64,000 nt of DNA from an unidentified eubacterium SCB49 (lineage in GTDB: Bacteria; Bacteroidota; Bacteroidia; Flavobacteriales; Flavobacteriaceae): NCBI GenBank assembly GCA_000170815.1, contig ABCO01000004.1, positions 124,001 to 188,000 of the forward strand. The letters are read 5' to 3'. Position 1 is the stretch's first letter, and every line of letters starts with the position of its first letter. The position numbers and the translations under genes were made by a program. Under the pieces are notes generated by a model that was given only the letters and a program-made list of their open reading frames with translations, was not told the DNA's origin and did not search any database. Positions 37,483 to 45,294 of this stretch are shown here, piece after piece.

Positions 37483-38169
37483 GTGAACAAACTCAAAATT
37501 TATATCGTAGAAGACGAACCTCTTATTTTAATGAACCTAAAAATGGCATTAAAAAAAAGAGGGATTACTGTTATAGGAAGCAGCGATGAATATGACGAAG
37601 CTATCGAAGATATTAACAAACTTAAACCTACCCTTGTTCTTTTAGACATCCAACTAGAAAGTGAAAAAGACGGTGTAAATATCGCAAACTACTTAGACAA
37701 ACTAAATGTGCATTATATGTACATCACATCGCAAACAGACCCAGACACTTTAGCAAGAGTAAAAGAAACCAACCCATTAGGTTACATTGTAAAACCATTT
37801 ACAGAAGCTGGATTACTAAGTAATATCGAACTCGCTTGGCACAGTATCTCAAAAGAAAATGAAGAAGTCATTCACATAAAATCTGACGGAAAAAAAATTA
37901 CAATCAATCAAGCCTCTATTCAATATTTAAAAGCTTTTGATAATTATTGCTATATCATTACAGCTACAAACCAATATATTGTTCCACATACCTTAAAGCA
38001 TACTTCTGAAATGTTAAACCAAAAACATTTTTTTCAATCTCACAGAAGTTATTGGGTCAATCTTCGTAAAATTTCGGCAATAAAAGCAGATTGCATATTA
38101 ATTGAAAATCACCAAATCCCTCTGAGCTACGGAAACAAGAAAGCCTTAAAAAAAATACTAAATTTATAA
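37483..38169 (+). CDS. LytTR-family response regulator
   Basis: 228 aa, GTG start. Receiver domain (1-~120) with the acidic pair VEDEP, phospho-acceptor Asp in TLVLLDIQLE, YITSQTD and the KPF lysine (GYIVKPF). The C-terminal LytTR DNA-binding domain (~135-228) has IKSDGKKITINQASIQYLKA, FFQSHRSYWVNL and the final IPLSYGNKKALK. LytTR proteins bind paired direct repeats, and two such pairs flank this gene. Likely partner of the upstream TPR histidine kinase. Confidence 0.93.
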   Translation: MNKLKIYIVEDEPLILMNLKMALKKRGITVIGSSDEYDEAIEDINKLKPTLVLLDIQLESEKDGVNIANYLDKLNVHYMYITSQTDPDTLARVKETNPLGYIVKPFTEAGLLSNIELAWHSISKENEEVIHIKSDGKKITINQASIQYLKAFDNYCYIITATNQYIVPHTLKHTSEMLNQKHFFQSHRSYWVNLRKISAIKADCILIENHQIPLSYGNKKALKKILNL

Positions 38170-38188
38170 AACAAAAATCTTGTTTTAT
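38166..38188 (+). terminator. Terminator overlapping the LytTR gene stop codon
   Basis: ATAAAACAA / TTGTTTTAT, 9-bp stem with a 5-nt loop. The stop codon TAA (38167-38169) forms part of the stem. AU-only and therefore modest in strength. Confidence 0.5.
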
Positions 38189-38190
38189 GC

Positions 38191-38220
38191 ATTCACTAAA
38201 AAAAACGTTCATTCACTAAA
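38191..38220 (+). repeat. Second pair of 10-bp direct repeats, downstream of the LytTR gene
   Basis: Two identical ATTCACTAAA copies (38191-38200, 38211-38220), period 20, each preceded by C. Followed by TATCTTTT. Same consensus as the pair upstream of the regulator gene. Confidence 0.55.
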
Positions 38221-38369
38221 TATCTTTTTAACAACTTAAAAAGGTCTTTATTATTACCAAATATAATGTAGAGAATTCAAAATTCTTATGTTTTAAGATA
38301 ATAATGATTTTGCTTTTTTATACATAATACTATTGTCTTTTCTGAGAATATCAAAAAAGAAATCAGTAA

Positions 38370-38400
38370 AAAACCGCGTGTGAGGAGCGCGGTTTTTTTT
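38370..38400. terminator. Strong intrinsic terminator without an upstream gene
   Basis: AAAACCGCG (38370-38378) / CGCGGTTTT (38388-38396) with a 9-nt loop and eight T downstream on the plus strand. On the minus strand it also has six T, so it could act for the tRNA-like relic. The nearest plus-strand gene already has its own terminator 180 nt upstream. Confidence 0.88.
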
Positions 38401-38475
38401 ATATCTTGATAACCTGACCCTAAAAGAGATAGGAATTCAATCCTTATCACTAAACTACCTATAGTATAATCCATT
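38400..38475 (-). other. tRNA-like relic (degenerate)
   Basis: The minus strand contains a D-arm-like GGTAGTTTAGTGAT directly followed by a T-arm-like hairpin GATAAGGATTGAATTCCTATC, without an anticodon arm between them, and then the terminator. It does not fold as a complete tRNA. Possibly the remains of a tRNA gene or of an integration site; weakly supported. Confidence 0.25.
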
Positions 38476-38840
38476 CTTTGAACACAACGTTAGTTGGTCT
38501 AACAATATTCTTCAAACTCAAATTAGCACAGTGCATTTTCAGCACTTTCCCTTAGCACTAAACATATTTGTTTACAGCTCTAATAAACTTTATTTTGTCT
38601 TTATAGACCACATAACTTCATAGATTTGATTTACTAAATTTCAAAATATTACATCACCTGTATTTGAGTTCTTCTAACTTTAAAATAAATCAACAGTGTT
38701 AGTATTCTGGTATCTCTTTTGCTCATTTATTTACCCCCCTGTATACCGCATTTTTAATGAATTCAAATTTTCAGAATATCTAAAGGGATTTAGCTTTTCA
38801 TTGTAAAAGACATAAAAACTTATTAAAAATCTTAGGTGAT

Positions 38841-38871
38841 TTTGCAAAATGTTTATGCTTACCTATCTTTA
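38841..38871 (+). promoter_or_regulatory. Promoter of the S46 peptidase gene
   Basis: TTTG (38841-38844), 19 nt, TATCTTTA (38864-38871); leader about 18 nt. Confidence 0.65.
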
Positions 38872-38892
38872 TCCCTTTAAATAAAAGACGTT

Positions 38893-40980
38893 ATGAGAAT
38901 TTTTAAATTTTTAATGCTGTTTATTGCATTCCAAGTATCAGCACAACAAGGTGGAATGTGGATTCCTTCTCTATTAGAAGGTATGAACGAAGCAGAAATG
39001 CAAAGCCTAGGTAGCAAACTAACTGCGCAAGATATCTATGATGTAAACAACTCAAGCCTCAAAGATGCTATCGGGCATTTTAACGGCGGTTGTACTAGTG
39101 AGGTAATTTCGCCTAAAGGACTGTTACTTACCAACCATCACTGTGGTTTTGGGCAAATCCAGTCTCACTCGTCTTTAGAAAACGATTACTTAAAAGGTGG
39201 TTTTTGGGCAATGAATCTTGAAGAAGAGCTACCTAACGAAGGTCTTTATGTTGAGTTTATTGTAAGAATTGAAGACGTAACTAGCGCTATGCTTGAAGGT
39301 GTTACAGATAATTTAACACCAAAAGAAAGACAGTCTAAAATTGACATCAATAGAAACAAAGTTGTAAAAAACCTTAAAAAAGAAGCATGGCAAGGCTTTA
39401 AAATAAAGCCATTCTATAAAGGAAATCAATACTATTTATTTGTAACAGAACGTTTTGATGACATTCGCCTTGTAGGTGCGCCACCAAGTAGTATTGGAAA
39501 ATTTGGTAGCGATACAGATAACTGGGTTTGGCCAAGACATACGGGAGATTTTTCTATTTTCAGAATCTACGCAGATAAAAACAACAGACCAGCAAGTTAT
39601 AGTGAAGACAACATACCTTATACCCCAAAACACTTTTTACCTGTTTCATTAGATGGTATAGAAGAAGGTGATTTTACTATGGTATTTGGTTTTCCTGGAC
39701 GTACAAATGAATACCTGCCAGCTGTTGCAATGGAACAAATTACCAAAAAACTAAACCCATCTAATATTGCTATTAGAGAAGCTGCACTAGAAGTAATTGA
39801 TGCTAATATGAAGGCAGACGATCAAATTAGAATTCAATACGCTTCAAAACAAGCGCGTATTGCTAATTCTTGGAAAAAATGGATTGGCGAAAATTTAGGA
39901 ATTGAAAAAAGTGATGCTGTAGCTATAAAACAACAATTTGAAAGTGAGTTTACTAAAGCTCTAAAAGCTCAGGATAAAGAACAAAAATACGGAAACATAC
40001 TCCCCGACTTTGAGCAAAAATATGCCACATTTGAAGCTATTAATATAAAGCGAAATAATTTTGTTGAAGTTTTTATACGAACAAACGAGCTTATGTTAAT
40101 GACGTTTAGACTTGTACAACTTGAAAAATCGTTAGACAAAGGAGAAGAAGCTTTCGAAAAAACAAAAAAATCACTAATAAACCAACTTAAAAGCATTCAC
40201 AAAAATTATAATGCAACCGTAGACAAAGGTGTTTTTGAAGCCGTTATGCCGCTTTATGCAGATAATACTGATGCTTCTATTTACAACAAAACTGCTTTAA
40301 CAAATCTAGACACTGCGTTAAAACTACTTGAAGGTGATTCTAAACAAGTATTAAAAAAACTAAATAAAGATGCAGCTTACAAGTATGCAAAACCAATGGT
40401 CTTAGAATTTTACGAAAATATAGAACCAGAATTCCAGCGTATTAATAATGAAATAAACACTTTGCAAACTACATACATGACTGCTTTAATGGAAGTAATG
40501 CCAGAAGAACGTTATTTTCCAGATGCCAATAGCACCTTACGTGTAACTTACGGAAAAGTAAATGGCTACGCGCCAAGAGATGCTATTTACTATAATCCTG
40601 TTACGTATTTAGATGGTGTCATAGAAAAATATGTGCCAGGTGATTATGAGTTTGATGTGCCTGAAAAACTAAGAGAGTTATACAATAGCAAAGATTATGG
40701 ACAATATGCCGATAAAAACGGAAAAATCCCTATCTGTTTTCTAGGAACAAACCACACTACTGGCGGAAACTCTGGAAGCCCTGCAATAGATGCCGAAGGT
40801 AACTTGGTAGGTTTAAATTTTGACCGCGTTTGGGAAGGTACCATGAGTGACATCTATTACGACCCAGAAATATGCAGAAATATTATGGTAGATTTACGTT
40901 ATGTGCTCTTTATAATTGACAAATATGCTGGTGCTAAACACCTAATAGATGAGATGACATTAGTACACCCTAAAAAGTAA
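38893..40980 (+). CDS. S46-family dipeptidyl-peptidase, DPP11-like
   Basis: 695 aa, the usual length of DPP7/DPP11 enzymes, which remove N-terminal dipeptides in the periplasm. Signal peptide MRIFKFLMLFIAFQVSAQ; the mature enzyme begins with the family's GGMWIPSLLE. Catalytic residues are His in LTNHHCGFGQIQ (82/83), an Asp in the DNWVWPRHTGDF region, and Ser627 in TGGNSGSPAI. Eighteen residues after the Ser comes Arg645 (LNFDRVWEG). In P. gingivalis DPP11 an Arg at this position selects Asp/Glu at P1, while DPP7 has Gly, so an acidic specificity is inferred. Monocistronic. Confidence 0.92.
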   Translation: MRIFKFLMLFIAFQVSAQQGGMWIPSLLEGMNEAEMQSLGSKLTAQDIYDVNNSSLKDAIGHFNGGCTSEVISPKGLLLTNHHCGFGQIQSHSSLENDYLKGGFWAMNLEEELPNEGLYVEFIVRIEDVTSAMLEGVTDNLTPKERQSKIDINRNKVVKNLKKEAWQGFKIKPFYKGNQYYLFVTERFDDIRLVGAPPSSIGKFGSDTDNWVWPRHTGDFSIFRIYADKNNRPASYSEDNIPYTPKHFLPVSLDGIEEGDFTMVFGFPGRTNEYLPAVAMEQITKKLNPSNIAIREAALEVIDANMKADDQIRIQYASKQARIANSWKKWIGENLGIEKSDAVAIKQQFESEFTKALKAQDKEQKYGNILPDFEQKYATFEAINIKRNNFVEVFIRTNELMLMTFRLVQLEKSLDKGEEAFEKTKKSLINQLKSIHKNYNATVDKGVFEAVMPLYADNTDASIYNKTALTNLDTALKLLEGDSKQVLKKLNKDAAYKYAKPMVLEFYENIEPEFQRINNEINTLQTTYMTALMEVMPEERYFPDANSTLRVTYGKVNGYAPRDAIYYNPVTYLDGVIEKYVPGDYEFDVPEKLRELYNSKDYGQYADKNGKIPICFLGTNHTTGGNSGSPAIDAEGNLVGLNFDRVWEGTMSDIYYDPEICRNIMVDLRYVLFIIDKYAGAKHLIDEMTLVHPKK

Positions 40981-41014
40981 AACAACTATTGTTTTTATAA
41001 AAGAATTATCAAAC

Positions 41015-41046
41015 AAGCCCCTAGCATAAAAACTGGGGGCTTTTTT
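41015..41046 (+). terminator. Terminator of the S46 peptidase gene
   Basis: AAGCCCCTAG (41015-41024) / CTGGGGGCTT (41033-41042) with one G-T pair and six T. Confidence 0.88.
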
Positions 41047-41072
41047 GTTATTAACTCAATGCGGTATTTCTG

Positions 41073-41101
41073 TTTGTACTGCTCACTTTTTTCTATTTTT
41101 G
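41073..41101 (+). promoter_or_regulatory. Promoter of polA
   Basis: TTTG (41073-41076), 17 nt, TATTTTTG (41094-41101); leader about 38 nt. Confidence 0.6.
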
Positions 41102-41143
41102 AAAACAGACCCATTGTCGTACTGACCTTGTTAAAAACTGAAT

Positions 41144-43993
41144 ATGCCAGAACCAAAAAAACGCCTTTTTCTTATAGATGCTTTCGCACTTATTTTTAGA
41201 GGCTACTACGCACTTATAAAAAACCCAAGAATAAACTCTAAAGGAATGGACACCAGCGCCATCATGGGTTTTATGAATAGTTTTCTAGACGTTATAAAAA
41301 AAGAACGCCCAGACCATCTAGCTGTTTGTTTTGACAAAGGAGGCTCTGCCGCAAGAAACGAAATGTTTGAAGCCTACAAAGCAAACCGTGACGAAACCCC
41401 AGACGGAATTAAAATTGCCATCCCCTATATATACAAAATTCTTGAAGCCATGCAAGTACCCATTATGGTAAAAGAAGGCTATGAAGCAGATGATGTAATA
41501 GGCACCTTATCTAAACAAGCTGAAAAAGCGGGCTACACTACTTTTATGGTTACGCCAGATAAAGATTTTGCCCAACTGGTTTCAGAAAACATCTTTATGT
41601 ATCGCCCTATGTTTGGTGGGGGGTATGAAACTTGGGGAATCCCGCAAGTTCAAAAAAGATTTGAGGTAGAAAACCCATTACAAGTTATTGATTATCTAGG
41701 GATGATGGGTGACGCCAGTGATAATATTCCGGGGCTTCCAGGGGTAGGCGATAAGACCGCAAAAAAGTTTATCAAGCAATTTGGTTCTATGGAAGGACTG
41801 CTTGAAAACACAGACCAACTTAAAGGTAAGATGAAAGAAAAAGTAATTGCTAATGCTGAGTTAGGATTACTTTCAAAAAAACTTGCAACCATCATGCTCG
41901 ACGTTCCTGTTGCGTTTAATGCAGAAGATTTTGAAATGAGTACGCCAGACGTTGCAGCGGTTACCGAAATTTTTGAAGAGTTAGAATTTCGTCGTCTCAC
42001 GACAAACTTTACAAAGGCTTTTTCTGTAGAAGCAATGGCCTCAAAAGGAACAAACCACCAAGACACACCGGCAAAAAAAACCGAAACTAAAAAAGCAGCG
42101 CCAATTACAAATGCTGGCGAAGGACAGTTTAGCCTCTTTGGCGGAGACACTACAGAAACTGCAACTACTTCTAACAGCAGAAAAACAATTAAAGATACAG
42201 AACATTTTTATCAATTAGTGCAACCAGGCATGGGCACAACACTGTTTATTCAGAACTTGATGAAACAGCCTAGCGTATGCTTTGACACAGAAACAACAGG
42301 CCTAAACCCCTTAACGGCAGAGCTCGTTGGGATTGCTTTTTCTTGGGAAGCCGGAAAAGGGTTTTACATAGCATTTCCGAAGGAAAAAGAAGCAGCACAA
42401 GAAATCATAGAATTGTTAAGACCGTTTTTTGAAGCCACAGAAATCGAAAAAATAGGTCAGAATTTAAAGTATGATTTAAAAGTACTTCGGAAATATGACA
42501 TTGTTGTAAAAGGACAGTTGTTTGATACCATGTTAGCGCATTACCTTATCAATCCAGATATGCGTCACAATATGGATATTCTTGCAGAAACATACCTTAA
42601 CTACACCCCTGTTTCGATTACCGAACTTATAGGTAAAAAAGGGAAAAACCAAAAATCTATGCGTGATGTTCCTGTTGCAGACCAAACAGAATATGCGGTA
42701 GAAGATGCAGATATTACACTTCAGTTAAAAGAACATTTCAGCAAAGAACTAGGAGAGGCTAATACCCAAAAACTGTTTACAGATATCGAGGTTCCTTTAT
42801 TACGTGTACTTGCTGCTATGGAAGCAGAAGGAATTAATCTTGACAAAACGTTTTTAAATTCGCTATCTGATGATCTTGAAAGTGACATCGCTTCATTAGA
42901 AAAAAACATTTATGCAGAAGCTGGAGAGGAGTTTAACATTGCATCGCCTAAACAATTGGGCGAAATTCTCTTCGGAAAAATGAAGTTGGTCGAGAAGCCT
43001 AAAAAAACAAAAACAGGACAGTTTTCTACGGCAGAAGATGTATTAAGCGCTTTAGCAAAAGACCATAAAATCATTGCCGATGTGCTTGAGTATCGCGGTC
43101 TTGCCAAATTAAAATCTACCTACGTAGATGCGCTACCTTTACAAGTAGAACCAGCAACACAACGCGTGCACACAGACTATATGCAAACCGTTGCTGCCAC
43201 TGGACGTTTAAGCAGTAATAATCCAAACTTACAAAACATACCTATTAGAACCGAGCGTGGTAGACAAGTACGTAAAGCTTTTGTACCTAGAGATGAAAAC
43301 TATGTGTTATTAGCTGCAGATTACTCACAAATAGAACTCCGCATCATCGCTGCATTATCGCAAGAAGAAACGATGATGGAGGCCTTTAAAAACGGCGAAG
43401 ATATTCACGCCTCAACAGCAAGTAAGGTTTTTGATGTTCCGCTAGAAGAAGTAACCCGCGAACAACGTAGCAATGCAAAAACAGTGAATTTTGGGATTAT
43501 CTATGGCGTTTCTGCTTTTGGATTAAGCAACCAAACATCGCTATCTCGTGGCGAAGCAAAAGAACTAATTGATGCCTATTATGAAACCTATCCAAAACTA
43601 AAACACTACATGAGTGAGCAAGTAAATTTTGCGCGTGATAACGGATATGTAGAGACTATAATGGGACGCCGCAGGTATCTAAATGCCATTAACGGAAGCA
43701 ACGCTATTGTACGAGGTGCCGCAGAACGTAATGCCGTAAACGCACCCATACAAGGTAGTGCCGCAGATATTATTAAAATTGCAATGATTAACATTTATCG
43801 CAAACTAGAAGAAGGCAATTATAAAACAAAGATGCTTTTACAAGTGCATGATGAACTGGTGTTTGATGTGCACAAAGACGAACTAGATGAGATGAAAACA
43901 ATGATAAAGCACGAAATGGAAAATGCGTACCTTATGGATGTTCCGCTAGATGTAGAGGTGGGTATTGGGCAAAATTGGCTAGAAGCACATTAA
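41144..43993 (+). CDS. polA: DNA polymerase I
   Basis: 949 aa. 5'-3' exonuclease domain (1-~290: LFLIDAFALIFRGYYAL, YEADDVIGTL, GDASDNIPGLPGVGDKTA), a linker, a 3'-5' exonuclease domain (~350-530) that keeps the catalytic acids (CFDTETTGLNPL, NLKYDLKVL, YAVEDADITL), and a family A polymerase domain (TGRLSSNNPNLQNIPIRTERG, LLAADYSQIELRIIAALS, RSNAKTVNFGIIYG, QVHDELVFDV). Functions in Okazaki-fragment maturation and repair. Proofreading residues appear intact, unlike in Thermus or Bacillus Pol I. Confidence 0.97.
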   Translation: MPEPKKRLFLIDAFALIFRGYYALIKNPRINSKGMDTSAIMGFMNSFLDVIKKERPDHLAVCFDKGGSAARNEMFEAYKANRDETPDGIKIAIPYIYKILEAMQVPIMVKEGYEADDVIGTLSKQAEKAGYTTFMVTPDKDFAQLVSENIFMYRPMFGGGYETWGIPQVQKRFEVENPLQVIDYLGMMGDASDNIPGLPGVGDKTAKKFIKQFGSMEGLLENTDQLKGKMKEKVIANAELGLLSKKLATIMLDVPVAFNAEDFEMSTPDVAAVTEIFEELEFRRLTTNFTKAFSVEAMASKGTNHQDTPAKKTETKKAAPITNAGEGQFSLFGGDTTETATTSNSRKTIKDTEHFYQLVQPGMGTTLFIQNLMKQPSVCFDTETTGLNPLTAELVGIAFSWEAGKGFYIAFPKEKEAAQEIIELLRPFFEATEIEKIGQNLKYDLKVLRKYDIVVKGQLFDTMLAHYLINPDMRHNMDILAETYLNYTPVSITELIGKKGKNQKSMRDVPVADQTEYAVEDADITLQLKEHFSKELGEANTQKLFTDIEVPLLRVLAAMEAEGINLDKTFLNSLSDDLESDIASLEKNIYAEAGEEFNIASPKQLGEILFGKMKLVEKPKKTKTGQFSTAEDVLSALAKDHKIIADVLEYRGLAKLKSTYVDALPLQVEPATQRVHTDYMQTVAATGRLSSNNPNLQNIPIRTERGRQVRKAFVPRDENYVLLAADYSQIELRIIAALSQEETMMEAFKNGEDIHASTASKVFDVPLEEVTREQRSNAKTVNFGIIYGVSAFGLSNQTSLSRGEAKELIDAYYETYPKLKHYMSEQVNFARDNGYVETIMGRRRYLNAINGSNAIVRGAAERNAVNAPIQGSAADIIKIAMINIYRKLEEGNYKTKMLLQVHDELVFDVHKDELDEMKTMIKHEMENAYLMDVPLDVEVGIGQNWLEAH

Positions 43994-44076
43994 AATTTCG
44001 TATTTTGAGTACAACTATTACAACCTGTATCATTAAAGCAATGACAACTACACAATAGACTTAAACAATTTTGACT

Positions 44077-45171
44077 ATGAAAAATCTTTACACGTTAGCT
44101 CTGTTTATTTTAATAACATTAGCAGCACCAAAATTAGCAAATGCCCAATGTGAAGACGCCACGGTTGAAAGTTTAACAAACCCAGGGCCTTACACTATTG
44201 CTACCCTTACAGAAGCCGACGGTCTTAGAAATGGCCCAGATTATAATGGCGCTACAGTGTATTACCCTACAAATGCAACACCGCCTTTTGCAAGTATCGC
44301 TATTGTACCTGGTTTTAATTCTTTTCCAGAAAGTGTTGAAGAATGGGGACCATTTTATGCCTCACACGGAATTGTAACCATCATTATTGGAACCAACTCT
44401 ATTTTTGATTTTCCCGAAGCTAGAGCAGATGGTTTATTAGATGCTTTAGAAACATTACGTCAAGAAAACATAAGAGACACCTCTCCATTAGAAGGAGCAC
44501 TAGACGAAGATAAATTTGCTGTAAGTGGATGGTCTATGGGTGGCGGTGGCGCTCAACGTGCTGCAGTACTTGACAATAGCATAAAAGGAGTTGTTGCATT
44601 ATGTCCTTGGTTACTAGACCCAACATTAAATCACGACAGCCCTTTGCTTATTTTTAGTGGCGAATATGACATTGTAGCACCTCCAAATCAACATGCAAAC
44701 GTGCATTATAACAATACTCCAGAAAGCACAAATAAATTACTTTTTGAAATTGAAAACGGAGATCACTCTGTCGCAAATACACCCAATGGAGGAAATGGAA
44801 TTACAGGAAAGCTTGCACTCTCTTGGCTTAAACTATATGTTGAAGAAAACGACTGCTATTGCCCAATTATAAAAGACAACCTGCTAGACAACCCACCTGC
44901 AGCATCAAGTGTTTTATCTAGTTTTGAATGTGAACTACTGGGCTTAGCTTCTAACGAAGAAAGCATAGGTATTTTTCCAAATCCAACTGAAAACTTTGTA
45001 AATCTAAACAGTAGCACAAATGTTCATTTTGAAGTTTACACTTCACTAGGGCAATTGTTATTTGAGGGCGAACTTACTAAAAACAAAAAGCAAATAGATT
45101 TTTCTAATCTTAAAAAAGGAGTCTACCTCCTTCGTGTTAATAATGAAACTAAAAAAATCATTAAACTCTAG
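44077..45171 (+). CDS. Secreted PETase-like alpha/beta hydrolase (cutinase / polyester hydrolase family) with T9SS sorting domain
   Basis: 364 aa from the ATG at 44077 (a TTG two codons earlier is less likely). Signal peptide MKNLYTLALFILITLAAPKLANA. The catalytic domain (~25-290) has nucleophile elbow GWSMGGGG with Ser153, acid Asp198 in FSGEYDIVAPP and His230 in NGDHSVAN. Trp178 lies 25 residues after the Ser, exactly as Trp185 after Ser160 in Ideonella PETase; the oxyanion aromatic is Phe80 (VPGFNS). The PETase-specific disulfide positions next to the acid and the His are Gly196 and Val232, so that bridge is absent. The C-terminal ~70 residues are a T9SS type A domain (IGIFPNPTENFVNLN, ending KKIIKL). 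Polyester hydrolysis is inferred; lipid or cutin-like esters are alternatives. Confidence 0.85.
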   Translation: MKNLYTLALFILITLAAPKLANAQCEDATVESLTNPGPYTIATLTEADGLRNGPDYNGATVYYPTNATPPFASIAIVPGFNSFPESVEEWGPFYASHGIVTIIIGTNSIFDFPEARADGLLDALETLRQENIRDTSPLEGALDEDKFAVSGWSMGGGGAQRAAVLDNSIKGVVALCPWLLDPTLNHDSPLLIFSGEYDIVAPPNQHANVHYNNTPESTNKLLFEIENGDHSVANTPNGGNGITGKLALSWLKLYVEENDCYCPIIKDNLLDNPPAASSVLSSFECELLGLASNEESIGIFPNPTENFVNLNSSTNVHFEVYTSLGQLLFEGELTKNKKQIDFSNLKKGVYLLRVNNETKKIIKL

Positions 45172-45261
45172 TCTGTTTTTTAATAACACAAAATCACAAC
45201 GCTATATTTCTTTTTTTACCTCACAATTTCAAAAAACCTATAAGGCATCGTTTCATTTTAC

Positions 45262-45269
45262 TATCTTTA
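45262..45269 (+). promoter_or_regulatory. -7 promoter box of the kinase-like gene
   Basis: TATCTTTA, 25 nt upstream of the ATG at 45295. It suggests separate transcription from the PETase-like gene. Confidence 0.4.
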
Positions 45270-45294
45270 GCATCACAAGAATTTTTTTTGAAAG

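Larger units (their letters stand above)
38170..38892. other. 720-nt gene-free region with repeats, orphan terminator and tRNA-like relic
   Basis: No ORF above a few codons is convincing. From left to right it holds the second direct-repeat pair (38191-38220), a small AGAATT/AATTCT hairpin near 38272-38286, a strong terminator (38370-38400) with no gene in front, a tRNA-like relic on the minus strand (about 38400-38475), 360 nt with nothing recognised, and the promoter of the S46 peptidase. Confidence 0.6.

Noticed and set aside
38286..38474. 62-aa open frame on the minus strand
   Set aside because: It reads through the terminator hairpin and tRNA-like relic; no domain or start signal.
41692..42150. 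152-aa open frame antisense to polA
   Set aside because: Shadow of the polA frame with Ser/Pro-rich composition.
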